A DNA stretch of 64,000 nucleotides from contig LATX02000089.1 in NCBI GenBank assembly GCA_001466705.2, forward strand, positions 310,001-374,000, read 5' to 3'. Shown in pieces: positions 1 through 11,145 of this stretch. Both the position numbers and the translations under genes were made by a program. The notes under the pieces were generated by a model that ran no database searches, had not been told where the DNA came from, and saw only the letters and a program-made list of their open reading frames with translations. Each line of letters opens with the position of its first letter. Position 1 is the first letter of the stretch. This DNA comes from Moniliophthora roreri. Taxonomy: Eukaryota; Basidiomycota; Agaricomycetes; Agaricales; Marasmiaceae.

Positions 1-635
1 GGAAAGAAGACTTTTGTATGTTCCATCCCTGTTGGATATGTTACAAGAACTGACCTTTTCTTTCTCCTGCTAGTTATTATTAATCCACCCCGCTTGATGA
101 TACAGTCCACCCGACGCTGCGCAGCTTCCCCCATCCTCTGCAAGGACGAATATCCCGTCAAAGAAACCCCACCTACACCTATCTACCTTTTCCTTCATCC
201 CCTCCCCATGTCAATATCAGAGCTGGTATCATGGATGGACGGACACTTCTATTTCTGGTCCTTTGGCAGGACTGGTCAATCTCGCATGTCGGAGGAGGAG
301 TGTGAGAGGTGGGGGTTGCCGGTCCTCACGCTATTCACAAGCAGCTCTGTTTGGCTCTACTCATGGCCTGCCCATGTCTACACTGCCCTCCGAGACTGGC
401 AAATGGCTCGAGGCTTTGACCCTGCTACCTTTGATTGGGCCCGACACATGAGTTATCCAGAGTTTGAGATTCTTAGTGATTTAGGTCAATTCAAGGAAGT
501 TCGGAAAGTTCAAGGTTAGTTCGAATTAGCAACTCTGATTCACGCGTTGACTCATGATTCTCAGAAGAGAGCAAAGCCAGTAGCTCGTGGTGGGAAGCAT
601 TTGCAGGGTCAGGGATCAGCGCGTTCGGGATTTAG
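1..635 (+). CDS. C-terminal part of a multicopy agaricomycete protein of unknown function (cut by window start)
   Basis: The main exon encodes a tryptophan-rich region with recognisable stretches such as LVSWMDGHFYFWSF and MSEEECERWGLPVLT. An intron (GT at 515, AG at 563-564) leads to a last exon ending in SSSWWEAFAGSG and a TAG at 633-635. The 9.1-9.74 kb stretch is a second copy of the same exons in a decayed form, which supports the model. Upstream, the copy at 9.15 kb has a GT donor (GGTATG) where this copy reads GGATATG, so the upstream splice may be broken here. I recognise this as a repeated family but know of no function. No transmembrane segment or catalytic motif is visible. Confidence 0.55.
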
Positions 636-1005
636 TTGCATATTGTTTATTTTGACGCTACTCTACATATGGACACGTCGGGATTCTACTCTGTATTTTC
701 ATGTTATTGGGGCAATAGGCCGTACGAGTACAGCGTAGTGTTGTATGAATAGATTGTGATAGCTGTGCTTCCAACTAAGAGCGACAAAGAACACAATGTC
801 CTTCGAATCTCGATCCCAACTTGCCTTCATCCGATTTCATCTGTACCAGTGCGCTGCATTTCCGCGTTTTATTAGGTATACTGATACACTCGTCCATACT
901 AGAAATGGCAACGAAAAGCTAGGGTAGCTACATGGACTCACGAACTAGAGCACTCAGAGACGTTCTCAGCGTCTCTCAACGCCGGAGACCTATTCCAAAC
1001 ATGAA
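636..1005. repeat. 3' flank shared with the copy at 9.74-10.11 kb
   Basis: The sequence after the stop codon still aligns with the region after 9743 (for example GGCAACGAAAAGCTAGGGTA here and GGCAATAAAAAGCTAGAGTA there). The duplicated unit is therefore larger than the coding part. CpG sites here are mostly TpG or CpA in the other copy. No gene is seen in this stretch. Confidence 0.6.
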
Positions 1006-1844
1006 ATGCGAAAAGTGACACACAGAGCCATCATCGCGACTCCTAACCGACCAGACTCCCACCAGAAGTCATCAAGCTCATCGTCGAACAGCTCCACGAC
1101 TACTACGAAGGCGACTTGGCCTCACTCTCCCTCGTCTCGCGAGCGGCGAGCCTGGTGCCAGGCCGCGCAAGTCAGACTCCCTGCTCGCATCTACATCTTC
1201 AATCCGCGGAAATGCACATAATGGAATCAAAAGTTCAAAAAATCACCCCATCTCGCTCGATACGTCAAGGTCAAATTTAGCGACCATGTATACCCCGGGT
1301 GCTTGAGAGGACCGGAAGCGGAAGCTCTCGCATCCTTCTCGACAAACGGCCAGTGTCTCTACATCGATTTTTTCAGGAAGTGGGGCATGGAGGAGCAAAA
1401 GCTTATTCAATGCTTTCCAGTCTGTGAATTATCCGGATCTCAAAGAAGTCAGCACTTTGAGCGTTGACAAGGGTCTACCCGACCTCATTCTCTCGCTATC
1501 TCACCTAGAGCGGTTGAAATTGGAGGATGTTGGAATGTATCATGAGCAGCGCAGATCGGGCAAGCAGACAGTGGCCATGAGAGCGGATGTCAAGAAGCTG
1601 AAGCAGATTGGGCTATTCGAGAATAATCTCAATAACACCGTACTCGACTGGCTCGCAGGCCCTAGCTTCAATCACTCGGCGCTACAGGTGCTCAGGTTAG
1701 GTGGGCATTAGTCTCCCCTAGGCAGACTCAATCACTCGCAAGCTCGCTAGATAGAGTCTGCTTCAAATCACGGCGTGTACCCTGGACTTCCCTACCCGCC
1801 TTCAATTTTTTCCGATTATACCTTATATAGAGGTATCAGGTGAC

Positions 1845-2099
1845 TTGATCACGAGATTTCGTTTACCTCCGTTCGCTAAGCTCCTGTTCTTTCTTGAGTT
1901 GTTCAAGAAGAACAGATATAAGAGCAATTGTGCCAGTCTTTCCAGATCCACAGGCAGTCCGAAGCAAGACATCCTGCTCATCGAGGATATGGGCTGCAAC
2001 TTCAACTGTGAAGTCATGGGGGATGAAAGGGAGGTGATTCACATAGAATTCTATGTCCTTCGCTTGAGCTGTAGCTGATTTTGGACGGATGAAACACAA
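1845..2099 (-). pseudogene. DEAD-box (RecQ-like) helicase fragment
   Basis: About 75 residues on the minus strand include VLLRTACGSGKTGTIALI, a Walker A (motif I) loop, preceded by a plausible Q-motif-side region. There is no Walker B/DEAH box and no C-terminal helicase lobe nearby, so this is a short dead fragment. The neighbourhood suggests that it landed inside the F-box pseudogene. RecQ-like helicase fragments are frequent in Agaricomycete genomes, but the exact subfamily cannot be decided from this length. Confidence 0.5.
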
Positions 2100-2134
2100 G
2101 AAAATTTATTACGCGTCGTATTCCATTATCAGTA

Positions 2135-2148
2135 ATCTATCTATCTAT
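2135..2148. repeat. CTAT microsatellite
   Basis: A short tandem run of CTAT units lies in the stretch between the two LRR-like pieces. Confidence 0.6.
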
Positions 2149-2984
2149 GTTGACACATGATTCGCACATGACCTGGAAATTTGAAGTACGGCTTAGACCT
2201 GGGAATTAAAGCAGACTAGGTGGGCATACCCGAACAGGCTCATTTAACGCAGCCTCATTTAAACGATTTATACACCGTGTGGCACCATATACAAGGCATC
2301 TTTTGCTCAAATTCCCCGAATCGCGCTATAAAAGTGGCTTTGCCTGTGAGTGCCTTGTTATAATAGCATTTCGCGTTCATTGATGTAACACACAGTACAT
2401 CTCATATCAACAAACATTTGAGCAAATTCAAATCGCTCATGAGTATCATAAAAACCAAGATACCCTCCCACTCGTTTTTCGAACCGCACTTGCCCTCCCT
2501 TGAACGCTGGAATCCCTACGCCGGGCCTGCGTAACGGAAACAACCCTTTCCGCTGGTATGAAAACTTATCAAATGACCTGAATCGAACGCATTCGGACGA
2601 TGACAGAGTGGCTTGAACTGGACGCGCTTCTATCATACCCAGGAGCATTTCCTTCCCTTCGTTCGTTGGAATTTGATGTCCATCTTCAGGTTCCTCCGAC
2701 TCTTCAGCAGTCTAACAAGACTTTATATATCCCCGACTCGGATGAGCCCGAGTCGCATAAGTCAACGAACGAAAATGTGTTTTCGTTATTGGAAGGTGTC
2801 CTTCCACAGGTGTATACTTGGGTGTCGTCAGATTAAGTACTGTGCGTTTATTATTCTATGCCTTGGGGTACCAGTACTAAATCTCTTCGTCAGAGACCCT
2901 AGATCAGTGCTGTGGTGAATTCGGTAACTTGACCACCGGGAATGGCACCGTGTCAGCCTTTAGGTCCATTCCCAAAACCAGACG

Positions 2985-3830
2985 CTATGAAGACACCACG
3001 ATAGTATACATGATTACCTTTGCATCTTCGTTATAGTCCTCATACAGAGCACGAATTTCCTTTGAATACACACTTCCCTTCAGAAGACCGGTATCAAGAA
3101 CCTCCCCAACAAATTCTAGAGACCGAAGGCGTGTTAGTTCCCCCCCCCCCGTATGCTGTGAAGTTGCCAATGCGCTTATTCGAGTGCAAATTTGCTTTCT
3201 GTGATAAGCTGACCAAAATAGCCCAATAAACCCAGTAGCGTCTTGGGCAAATTGCTCCAGTAATGGCTGTGAAATGTAACCCGTCTACTGAAGAGATGTT
3301 TCCAGTAGTGATCTCTCCATAAGACAAGTCCCACATATCCGCTCCCAGCCCATTCGTCGAAAAGTCTACCATCCTTTTCGGAAATCTCTTTACCATCTCG
3401 GAAACGACCTAGGTTCCACATGAGCACCCATGCGAATGGTTTAGCGTCGAGTCTGTAGACTTTTAGTTCTTGTGCTCCCTGAGCTCGGGCTTGGATTCGT
3501 GAGGTTGAAAGTAGATTCGTGGCCATAAAATGTAATGGTACGCTTCCAGTGCTAGCAGCAGCCTGAAGTCTCCGAAATTTGATCAAAACCATCTAGTCTG
3601 ACATTGACAGCGTTTTTCCGTCGATTCGAACTTGGATAGAGATTGTGCGTCAAGTCCGCCGTCATTTCGACACAGTCCTCGAGATTGAGCAGCCAAAGAG
3701 CCATATGGTGTAAACAGTAAAAAAAAAAAGGGTCAGTCATTGGCACCATCTCGGTCGACCGTCGAGTTCGAGGACATACAGCGAACCAATCTAACAAACT
3801 CTGCCTTGAAAGGTCCATATCCTTCGTCAA
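2985..3830 (-). pseudogene. FunK1-type fungal protein kinase, C-lobe remnant
   Basis: In overlapping minus-strand frames I see VRLDGFDQISE, then STGSVPLHFMATNLLST, then KPFAWVLMWNLGRF and LFDEWAGSGYVG. These follow the order of a FunK1-family kinase C-lobe (DFD-like segment, TGS-PFMA segment, then the FxxVLxW helix). Frame changes near 3550 and 3180 are needed, no N-lobe or HRD loop was found, and an 11-C run at 3140-3150 falls in the reading frame. FunK1 kinases are expanded in mushroom-forming fungi. This copy is a relic. Confidence 0.5.
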
Positions 3831-4364
3831 TGCCGTGAGTGGGCTACATGAGCGGGGGAAGTAGGTGACGATCCGGCAGACTCGACGTTATCGACGTTTG
3901 CGTATATGGGGATGGTGTGACTGATCAGGAACCCTAGTAAACAACGGGTGGTAAGCGCTCCGGACCAATCCAGGGAATAGTAGAATCGGTACTTACGCCA
4001 TACTCTCAGTTGTAGACCGTGATGCTCGTTTTGTGGTGGAAGGCAATGTAAAAGGAACGTATGTGTATTCAGCGTCTACAATCGCGCGTTCCACTCAGAA
4101 ACAAAGGGGCCGACGAGCTCAAATTGAACGTCAAGAGAAAAGTGTTTGATGGATATCCAGAACACGTAACGTACGTTGACATATACTTTTTGGTATCGGC
4201 AACAAGAAGCAAAACGAAAGAGTTGGCAAGTAAAAAAAGACGACGGTATGCTAACTAGATCTTGAGGTTGAGGTATATAAAGCACGGGGCATGGGCATGG
4301 ACACGAGGCAAAAAAAGAACTTATGTGTGAAAACCGAAAATCGGAAACGAAAAAGCTTCAAACA
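3831..4364. other. Stretch without a recognised gene
   Basis: Between the FunK1-like relic and the 3' end of the DUF2433/RRM gene I see only short, unconvincing open frames. Its right part is likely the 3' untranslated region of that minus-strand gene. Confidence 0.4.
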
Positions 4365-6826
4365 CTAAGCGCTAGGAGCAGCACCCTGCACATCACTCCC
4401 ACTCGCACTACCTCCCGCGCTGCCCCCTCTTCCTCTTCCTCCACCCGTCAACCCAGCCATCGCCAGACCCCTTTGTGCAAATCCACCACCACCACCTCTA
4501 CCTCGCCCTCGTCCACGTACCGAACCAGAATTAAACGCCGGGTTGGGTGTAAATCCTCCTTCCTTTTCCTTCTCCTTTTCTCTTTCACGATCCCGAGTCT
4601 CCTTATCAGTAGCTTGTTTGACCTCCGGAACCGCATCATTCAATTTCTCTGCATGAGAGGAAAGACCAGTTTGCATGGATTCTTCATTACTGAATTCGAC
4701 GTAAGCGAGTTTTTGGGCACGGCCGGCATTAGTTGTTTGGGGGAAGGAGATTTTTGTTATCTGCGTGCACGAAGGGTTAGTATGTTGGTGGCAAAAAAAA
4801 ACGAACGTGAACATGAACGCGTGTCGGGAGCAGAATAAAAGCAAGAAAACGTTGGGTACTCTGGTGTTCAACCAAATAACCCGACACCGGTATGTGTAAA
4901 CCGAAACCAAAAAGACCAAGCAAGGACAAGAAATAATAAACACTCACACCACCCTTTGCATCCCCAAAGAACTCTCTCAAATCCTCTTCCGTAGTCGAAA
5001 CACTCGAACGGATGAATATCGTCCATGGGTTCCGTTCTTTACCCTTTGGCCTAGGGCTCTTGGGACTCTTGACTTCGTCAGTGGATAGTTGGGGTTTATG
5101 TCCCTGAGAAGGTGTACTCTCTCCCGTAGCTGCCTTTTCCTTTTCGCGTTCCTTCTCCTTTTCGCGCTTTTCCTTCTTTTTCTCGCGTTTACGTTCCGCC
5201 TTTTCCTTTTCCTTGTCCTTGTCTTTTTCGGCAGCGGTAGCAGTAGAAGGAGATTGAACAGAAGTGGGTGTATTGGGTGCTGATGTATCAGGTGCGGCGA
5301 CGGAGGGGGTACCTCTACCACTGGGGTTGGTGACGGCGGCGGTGGTTGGGGTGCCTCTACCGCTAGCGTTGGAAGGTGAACCTCTGCCGCTACCGCCCTT
5401 TACTCCTGCGAGATGTGGTGGTATAGCTCGTGGAGACTGTGCTGGTGCAGGAGCCGGTGCTTTTTCTGTCGCTGGTGCAGATGCAGGTGCAGGAGTCGGT
5501 GCCTTTTCCGTTGCCGCAGGCACCGGCGTCGCTGCCTTCTCTTCAGGTGTCATAGAAGTAGGCGCTGCAGGTGCAGGTGTACTCGCTGTTCTGCGGTATG
5601 CATAGTTGAAACCTACGAAAAACGTCAGCAAGCACTCGGCGCAAGAAAAAAACACCTTAATACCCACCTTGACTCTTCAACTCTGCACTAACCCTTCCTT
5701 CCTTTACATCCAAAACCAAACACCCATACGCCGCATCACACAGGTTCCAATTCCACGTATTCTTCCATGCTGGTTCGTCCTGAGCCTGGATCTGCGCTCC
5801 CTGCGCCGTCGTAACCGTACTTCCCAAAGATGGAGGAACCCTCTCAACCACATACAACGCCTTGTCCAACAAAATCCGTTGATGTTCATCTATAACCGCA
5901 TCAACCTGCGATTTCACACTTTCCCAAACTTTATCAAACTGCTCCTTTCCCGTAGTCAACTTGTGTCTGAACCCTTCATAATCACTCGAAACGCTAAACT
6001 CGTTGTACGAAGAAGCATAACGAAAGTGTAAACCAGCGCTAATGGTCAAATCGGCTTTGAGAACAAGGGCTAGTTGGGCAATGATGCCTTCTCTGCCTGG
6101 AGAAGCGTGTGAGACTAATAAACGTGTTTCGGAGGGGTCGAAAGCGCGTTGAGCCGTGTCGACGAGTTGACCAATTTGGAGAGCGGTTGTCCACATGGTA
6201 CCTTGGCCACCTGCGATAGTAGCTGAAGCGTCGCCATTGTCAAACATTTTATGTGGAACAAGGGCGCCTCCTAAGCCAAACAAGCGTAGTTTGAGACCAG
6301 CGATGTGGAGTAGGTGTGTACCAGTTTGGGCTTCGTCGAGGATGAAGAGGTTGGGTATGGAGTAGGTACCCATACGGAATTTTTCGAGGATTTGGACGTC
6401 TTCGCAAGCACCCCAGACTGTGTAAACTGGGAAGTCTAATTTGATTTGGTTTGAGAGGAGGAGGGGGAATTCGGAGAGGAGGGAGATGGATATGGATTGA
6501 CGAATGTGTTGTGGGGCATTTTCTTGTTGGAGGAGGTGGGTACGTTGGTTTGGAGGGATGAGGGGTGAGTACATAGCTAGATGGCGAAGAGTTCTGTCGT
6601 TTATTCTGTCTAGGGAGGATGATTCTAGGAGGGGAGTGAGTGAGTACGGAGGAAAACTTTGAAAAAAAAGTGTTTTGCTCGCACCGAAAAATCCAAAGTC
6701 GCCTGTATGTATAATGGCAGCTGCATTTGCATCGCGTGCAAGGTCATTGAGAGAGCTGAGATTGCCTCTAATGTCAGCAATGCAGAGGATTCTACCGTGT
6801 TCGCTGTCTAGCACAGTCGTGGCCAT
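4365..6826 (-). CDS. DUF2433 protein with phosphoesterase-like N-terminus and C-terminal RNA recognition motif
   Basis: Three exons (6826-5668, 5612-4948, 4760-4365) give 739 residues with matching phases at GT-AG introns. The N-terminal ~390 residues begin ILCIADIRGNLSSL and IIHTGDFGFFG and contain LLVSHASPGREG, resembling the metallophosphoesterase fold of fungal DUF2433 proteins. The first metal motif reads DIR rather than DxH, so catalysis is doubtful. A low-complexity linker follows, rich in Ala-Pro, SGRGTP repeats and Lys-Glu runs. An RRM starts at NPWTIFIRSSVSTTEEDLRE and continues across the last intron to AQKLAYVEFSNEES. An RGG-rich tail (GRGRGRGGGGG) ends the protein. RRM plus RGG suggests RNA binding; the precise role is not known to me. 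No disruption is visible. Confidence 0.8.
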
Positions 6827-6931
6827 CGTGTCACCGTTGGGACAAAGACAGTCAAGTCGTGATTACAAAGCAGAAAAAGCGCGTCGACGGCTGGCTAGCG
6901 CTGACCGGCGCTGGTCTTGTCGACACACATC

Positions 6932-7480
6932 CTAAGTGCTGGTGCTTGGACATCCTGGTGCACAGATGACAGCGTAGGTGTAATTGAGTTTGCTCATTAT
7001 ACAGATTTCACATTCATTGCATGCGCACTTGGAGGCAAGAAACACGATTTCAATCACGATCCACTCCGCCTCTCTCAGTCTCTCTTTCAAAGCCCTCGTC
7101 TGCGCTTCAGACGGCATCCTAAGTGCCTCCATCGACGTCTGATATTCCAATCAATATACAAAAGTTTCTCCGCTCGTGTTCCGGCTGTACAAATGCTGGC
7201 TTCCAGGAAACGACAACCTGGGTTCATATCTTATGTCAAGCTCTTTACAGATTCATCACGAGAATGCATCTGGTCTGTTGGATGGTTATCGTTTTCATAT
7301 GCACGAAAACTGCCATCAGGGGGCTCATATCCCCATGCGCATTCCTTTTGGCGCGGTTCGTCTGGTACAGGAGGGGCTTTGAAGTCATTGGGATCTCTAT
7401 AAAGTGTAAATGGGATAGGATGAGACACGAACCATATGTACTGTACGTCTTGTGGGTAGTGTACCAAATCTTAACAACGC
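6932..7480 (-). pseudogene. Fragment of a multicopy coding repeat (unknown family)
   Basis: The minus strand reads TLYRDPNDFKAPPVPDEP and CAWGYEPPDGSFRAYENDN in one frame (7231-7467) and MEALRMPSEAQTRALKERL in another (6932-7150). The same segment recurs in AT-rich form at about 13205-13265, 17324-17420 and 18576-18780, reading YRDPNDLEAPPVLEE there. Conserved reading through several copies suggests it derives from a protein-coding gene, but I do not recognise the family. This copy lacks the LTR found inside the distal copy and so serves as the empty site for that insertion. Confidence 0.4.
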
Positions 7481-7681
7481 ATCCTATAGCAGGTTCTCAT
7501 TTTACGAGTCACGCGCCGCTGACACCTTTTTAATCACTGCCCTTGTATCGCCCACTGTTACCCAATTCAATTTGTCGACTCATGTTGACTGATGAATAAA
7601 TGCTGTAGCATCTGTGTTCCCCACGACACGCCTTGCCTTCTTACCACTACCACCATCTCGCTCATCTGCAAAACGCTGGAA

Positions 7682-9743
7682 ATGACTTTCATCAATTCGT
7701 CGCGCACCGTCATCACGGGTGAAAACACTTTCAACTATGTTCAAGGGAATCAAGTCAACGGCACAATCAATGCGGGTACCGTCAATTTCATTACTGGTCA
7801 GGCTGTGGTAAAGCGCACCAAGTATGACCAGGTGAGCGGGATGGTTATTCCAAGTATCCTTTGTTTGACTGGTTCCATAGTTTCGAGAGGTTATATGTGG
7901 AGACGCAATTATGCTGAAGGAGATACACTCTGAGGAGATCACAGATCGGGAATGGCAACGAAAATATAGGAGAGTGGTTGAAAAGCACAAAGCCAGGAAG
8001 ACAATATGTACTGTTGAGGTATATCCTGACCAGCAATCCAAGTTTACTGCCCTGATGTACAAGGGTGAAGATGCAGAATGGTTTTGGGAGAAACAGTTTG
8101 AGAAAATTTCACATGCCAAGTATGCTTCGCTATATCGCCCTTAGTGATCAAAGAAGTCCATTTGTTGCTCAACTCTCTGGCATCAACTACTCAGAGATCC
8201 CAATGTTGATCTCTCATGATGGTACAACTCACCCTATGCTTTCCCTCAATGACATATCCTAACAGTACTCATAGAATTGATCCCCCTGGCATACTTTTTC
8301 AACAAAGAATCAATCTGGATGAATGTCTACATTGCATATTTGAGAGTCAGTCCAGATTCCCAATCCATCATGAGTCATTGAACTAAAGCCCTTTGGCCCT
8401 TCCAGGAAAACATGGAATGTGAGGGGGATAATTTATGAATGAGCACAACCAATGGCATACTTTTGAGTGGGCCTGATGGTCCTTTTTCTCCATATCCTTG
8501 GTCATATGTGCTCAAGTCTATTGTTGTCCCTACTACTGTTGACATGTTGAAGGATGACACTTGTATCAGGTTCTTCATCAATTTTGGGTCAAGTGTGGAT
8601 GATATTGTTCTGGATTGTGCAGGACAGATTTGTTTGTTAACCTCTCTCAAGGATCTGTTTCCAGAAGCAGCAGAAGGCCACCAAGTCAAGGATTCCAACC
8701 TTCCCAACCACAGTTCAGTGACACATTACTGTCTTCATTACCTTTGGTGGAGTCCACCCAGTCACCTCCCAATGAATGTCATAGGCAGGCTTCAGTTTGG
8801 CACTGTCTACTCACCATTGATAGAGGCTGTTGCAAGATGGCCACCAGGAGCTGGCTCACTATGGAGCTGGAACTATTAGAGGTATAATAGGATGGGACTA
8901 GTATAGGAAACAGCACTAGACAGTGGGTTGACATAGTGAGTGATCTTATGATTCCTATGTTTGATTTAGGCTCAGGGATCCATAGCTTCAAGTTGAATCT
9001 GACTCAAGAGAAATGGATTCATCTAAAAGCAGAGTATAAGTGGAAACAGTTCCAGCAAGAGTGGTTATCACAATCCTCTCAAGTTTTCAATGCTGTTAAT
9101 GTTATGGAGAAGAAGGAAGAATTTTGTACATTCCCTGTCTGTTGGGTATGTTATGAAAACTGACCTTTTCTTTCTCCCACCAGTTGTTGCTTGCCCACCT
9201 GAACTGAAGATAAAATCCACCCAATACTCCACAGCTTCCTATATTTGTTGTGAACATTCTATTGAAAAAACCCCACCTGCACCCATCTACCTCTTTTTTC
9301 ATCCTCTTCTTATGTCAGTATCAGAACTCATGTCATGGATGGATGGGCACTTCTATTTCTGATCCTTTGATGAGACTGGTCAATCTTGGATGTCAGACTC
9401 AGAGGAGTGTGAGAAGTGGAGGCTTCCAGAGCTCACACTGCATATAAAATCATCTGGTGATATTTGGCTGTACTTATGGCCCATCTATGTCTATGCTACT
9501 CTCCAAGACTGGCAAAAGGCTCAAGGCTTTAACTCTGCTACCTCTGATTGGGCACAACACATGCGTTATCCAGAATGGGAGATTATGGGTGCAAGAAAGA
9601 ATCAAGGTCAGTTTGAATTTTGTATTGGCTACTCTAATATATATGTTGACTAGCTATGGTTATTAGAAAAAAAGAAATTCAGCAGTTCATAGTGGCAGTG
9701 GAAAGCAGTTGCAGAGACAGAAATTAGTGCATTTGGGTTTTAG
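7682..9743 (+). pseudogene. Full-length decayed copy of the multicopy family that opens the window
   Basis: ATG at 7682 begins MTFINSSRTVITGENTFNYV. A clean intron (7832-7880) joins KYDQ to FREVICGDAIMLKEIHSEE, followed by KARKTICTVEVYPDQQSKFT and YKGEDAEWFWEKQFEKI. Later pieces read SIVVPTTVDMLKDDTC and FINFGSSVDDIVLDCAG (8450-8640), LPMNVIGRLQFGTVYSP (8775-8835), and the C-terminal exon homologous to 94-635. Stop codons and frame changes occur from 8140 on. The first ~450 bp keep CpG sites, whereas the rest is AT-rich and almost CpG-free, as expected after methylation-linked or RIP-like decay. Function unknown. It appears as one gene on the plus strand with its 3' flank still recognisable to about 10110. 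Confidence 0.55.
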
Positions 9744-11145
9744 TTGCATATATTGTTGCTTTATATATGAACATGTAGCTGTTCTGTTCTATATTTCCAT
9801 ATTACTAGAGTAATAGGCTGTACAAGTACAGTGTTATGTTGTGTGAATAGGTTGAATGGTGGAACATAGTGTTAGCTATACTTCAAAACAAAGGACACAA
9901 TGTCCTTTAAATGACAGTCCTGTATATAAGCACTGTAACTTTTACATAAGTTGAAAAAATACCCAACCTGCCTTTATCTGACTTTATTTATACCAGAAAG
10001 TGCACTATGTTTCTGTATTTATTAGGTATACTGATCATTCCTCTATACCTGCAATTTCTAGTAATGGCAATAAAAAGCTAGAGTAGCTATATGGAGGAAC
10101 TAGAGTACCCAGAGACATAAAGCATAGTATTAATAATGCTATCTGCTGGTATTCTCTGATTATCTGTAGGAAAACCTGTAAAAACTAGCATCTGGGCCAT
10201 CTGTATCTACTGGCATCTAATCCATACAGATGCAGATTCAGCTTTTTGGAAAACTGCCAGATACATGCAGGTATCCAGAAGTACTAAACAATATAATAAA
10301 AACTACTATTCTAAATTCCATTTAATAATATTGTAGGATGCTTAATAATGCCTCAGAGAATGTTCCTGCAGGTTAACATTGGTCCTGCCAGCTCATCCTT
10401 TCTCCCCACTAGCTTATTCTTTCTCCCTGCCAGTTCACCCTTTCTTCCTCACCAACTTACACCAGCTCTCTTACTAACTCCTTTGCTAATTTCTCCACCA
10501 ACTTTCTCACTAGTTCCTTCTGCCAGTCTACTGCTAACCACTATCCTCCAGATGGACTTCAGGTATGTAAGACAACCCTCAGACTGATACAGTGGGTAGG
10601 CAGTTGACACAGACTTAGTAGTTTAAGACAAGTGCCACAAAGTGCATTTTTACATAGGTTAAGCTATATTTTAGTTAATCTCATACCTGTTTCAAATAGT
10701 ACTCACTTCAATGCCCTCACACTGCAGAATGCTAACTCAGAACTCACTACCAGGCTTGTCTTGAACCTTTGCTATCCACTCTACCTTTTTCTTCACATTA
10801 CCCACACTCTTGTAGCTAGCCAATGGGTGTTCCAGAGTAATGGCCATGCAGTAAGTTGATACAAGACTCAATATTGTCCCATTACTGATATATCCTTTCC
10901 AGATACAGTCTCATATTCAGGTTTTGTTATAAAATAAGGTAAAGGAGAGAGAGTATTACATCTGTTCAGTCTGCTGTGGTTATGATTCTTAGAGTAGATA
11001 TGTTGTTGCAATTATGTTCCATAGATACATTTTTAATAAATTGACTAGTTTTTTTCTATAATCTACTATATTAATGTTAAGATTCAAGGAAGTATGCTTT
11101 TAGAGTTGTGTGAAATTCTCTGAATGACTGTATATTTAAACACAA
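9744..11145. other. AT-rich, CpG-poor stretch
   Basis: The first ~370 bp repeat the 3' flank seen at 636-1005. After that I see no gene. A pyrimidine-rich tract with a loose CCWSCYAGYTY-like pattern runs at 10380-10550. Short open frames here have no recognisable content. Confidence 0.4.

Larger units (their letters stand above)
1030..2836 (+). pseudogene. F-box/LRR-type protein, broken
   Basis: A stretch reading LPPEVIKLIVEQL followed by DLASLSLVSRA (about 1050-1145) is a typical basidiomycete F-box-like start. Continuing needs a frame change to WNQKFKKSPHLARYVKVKF (about 1220-1280). A third frame then carries leucine-rich-repeat-like text (1424-1711) with LSHLERLKLEDV and VKKLKQIGLFENN. 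A further LRR-like piece lies at 2600-2836 (FPSLRSLEFDVHLQVPP). Between the pieces sits an unrelated helicase fragment on the other strand. Several frame changes and the insertion mean no single protein is made. Family members normally act as substrate adaptors of SCF ubiquitin ligases. Confidence 0.5.

Noticed and set aside
4323..5691. Several plus-strand open frames over the DUF2433/RRM gene
   Set aside because: They are antisense shadows of Lys-Glu, Ala-Pro and Gly-Arg low-complexity coding sequence on the minus strand.
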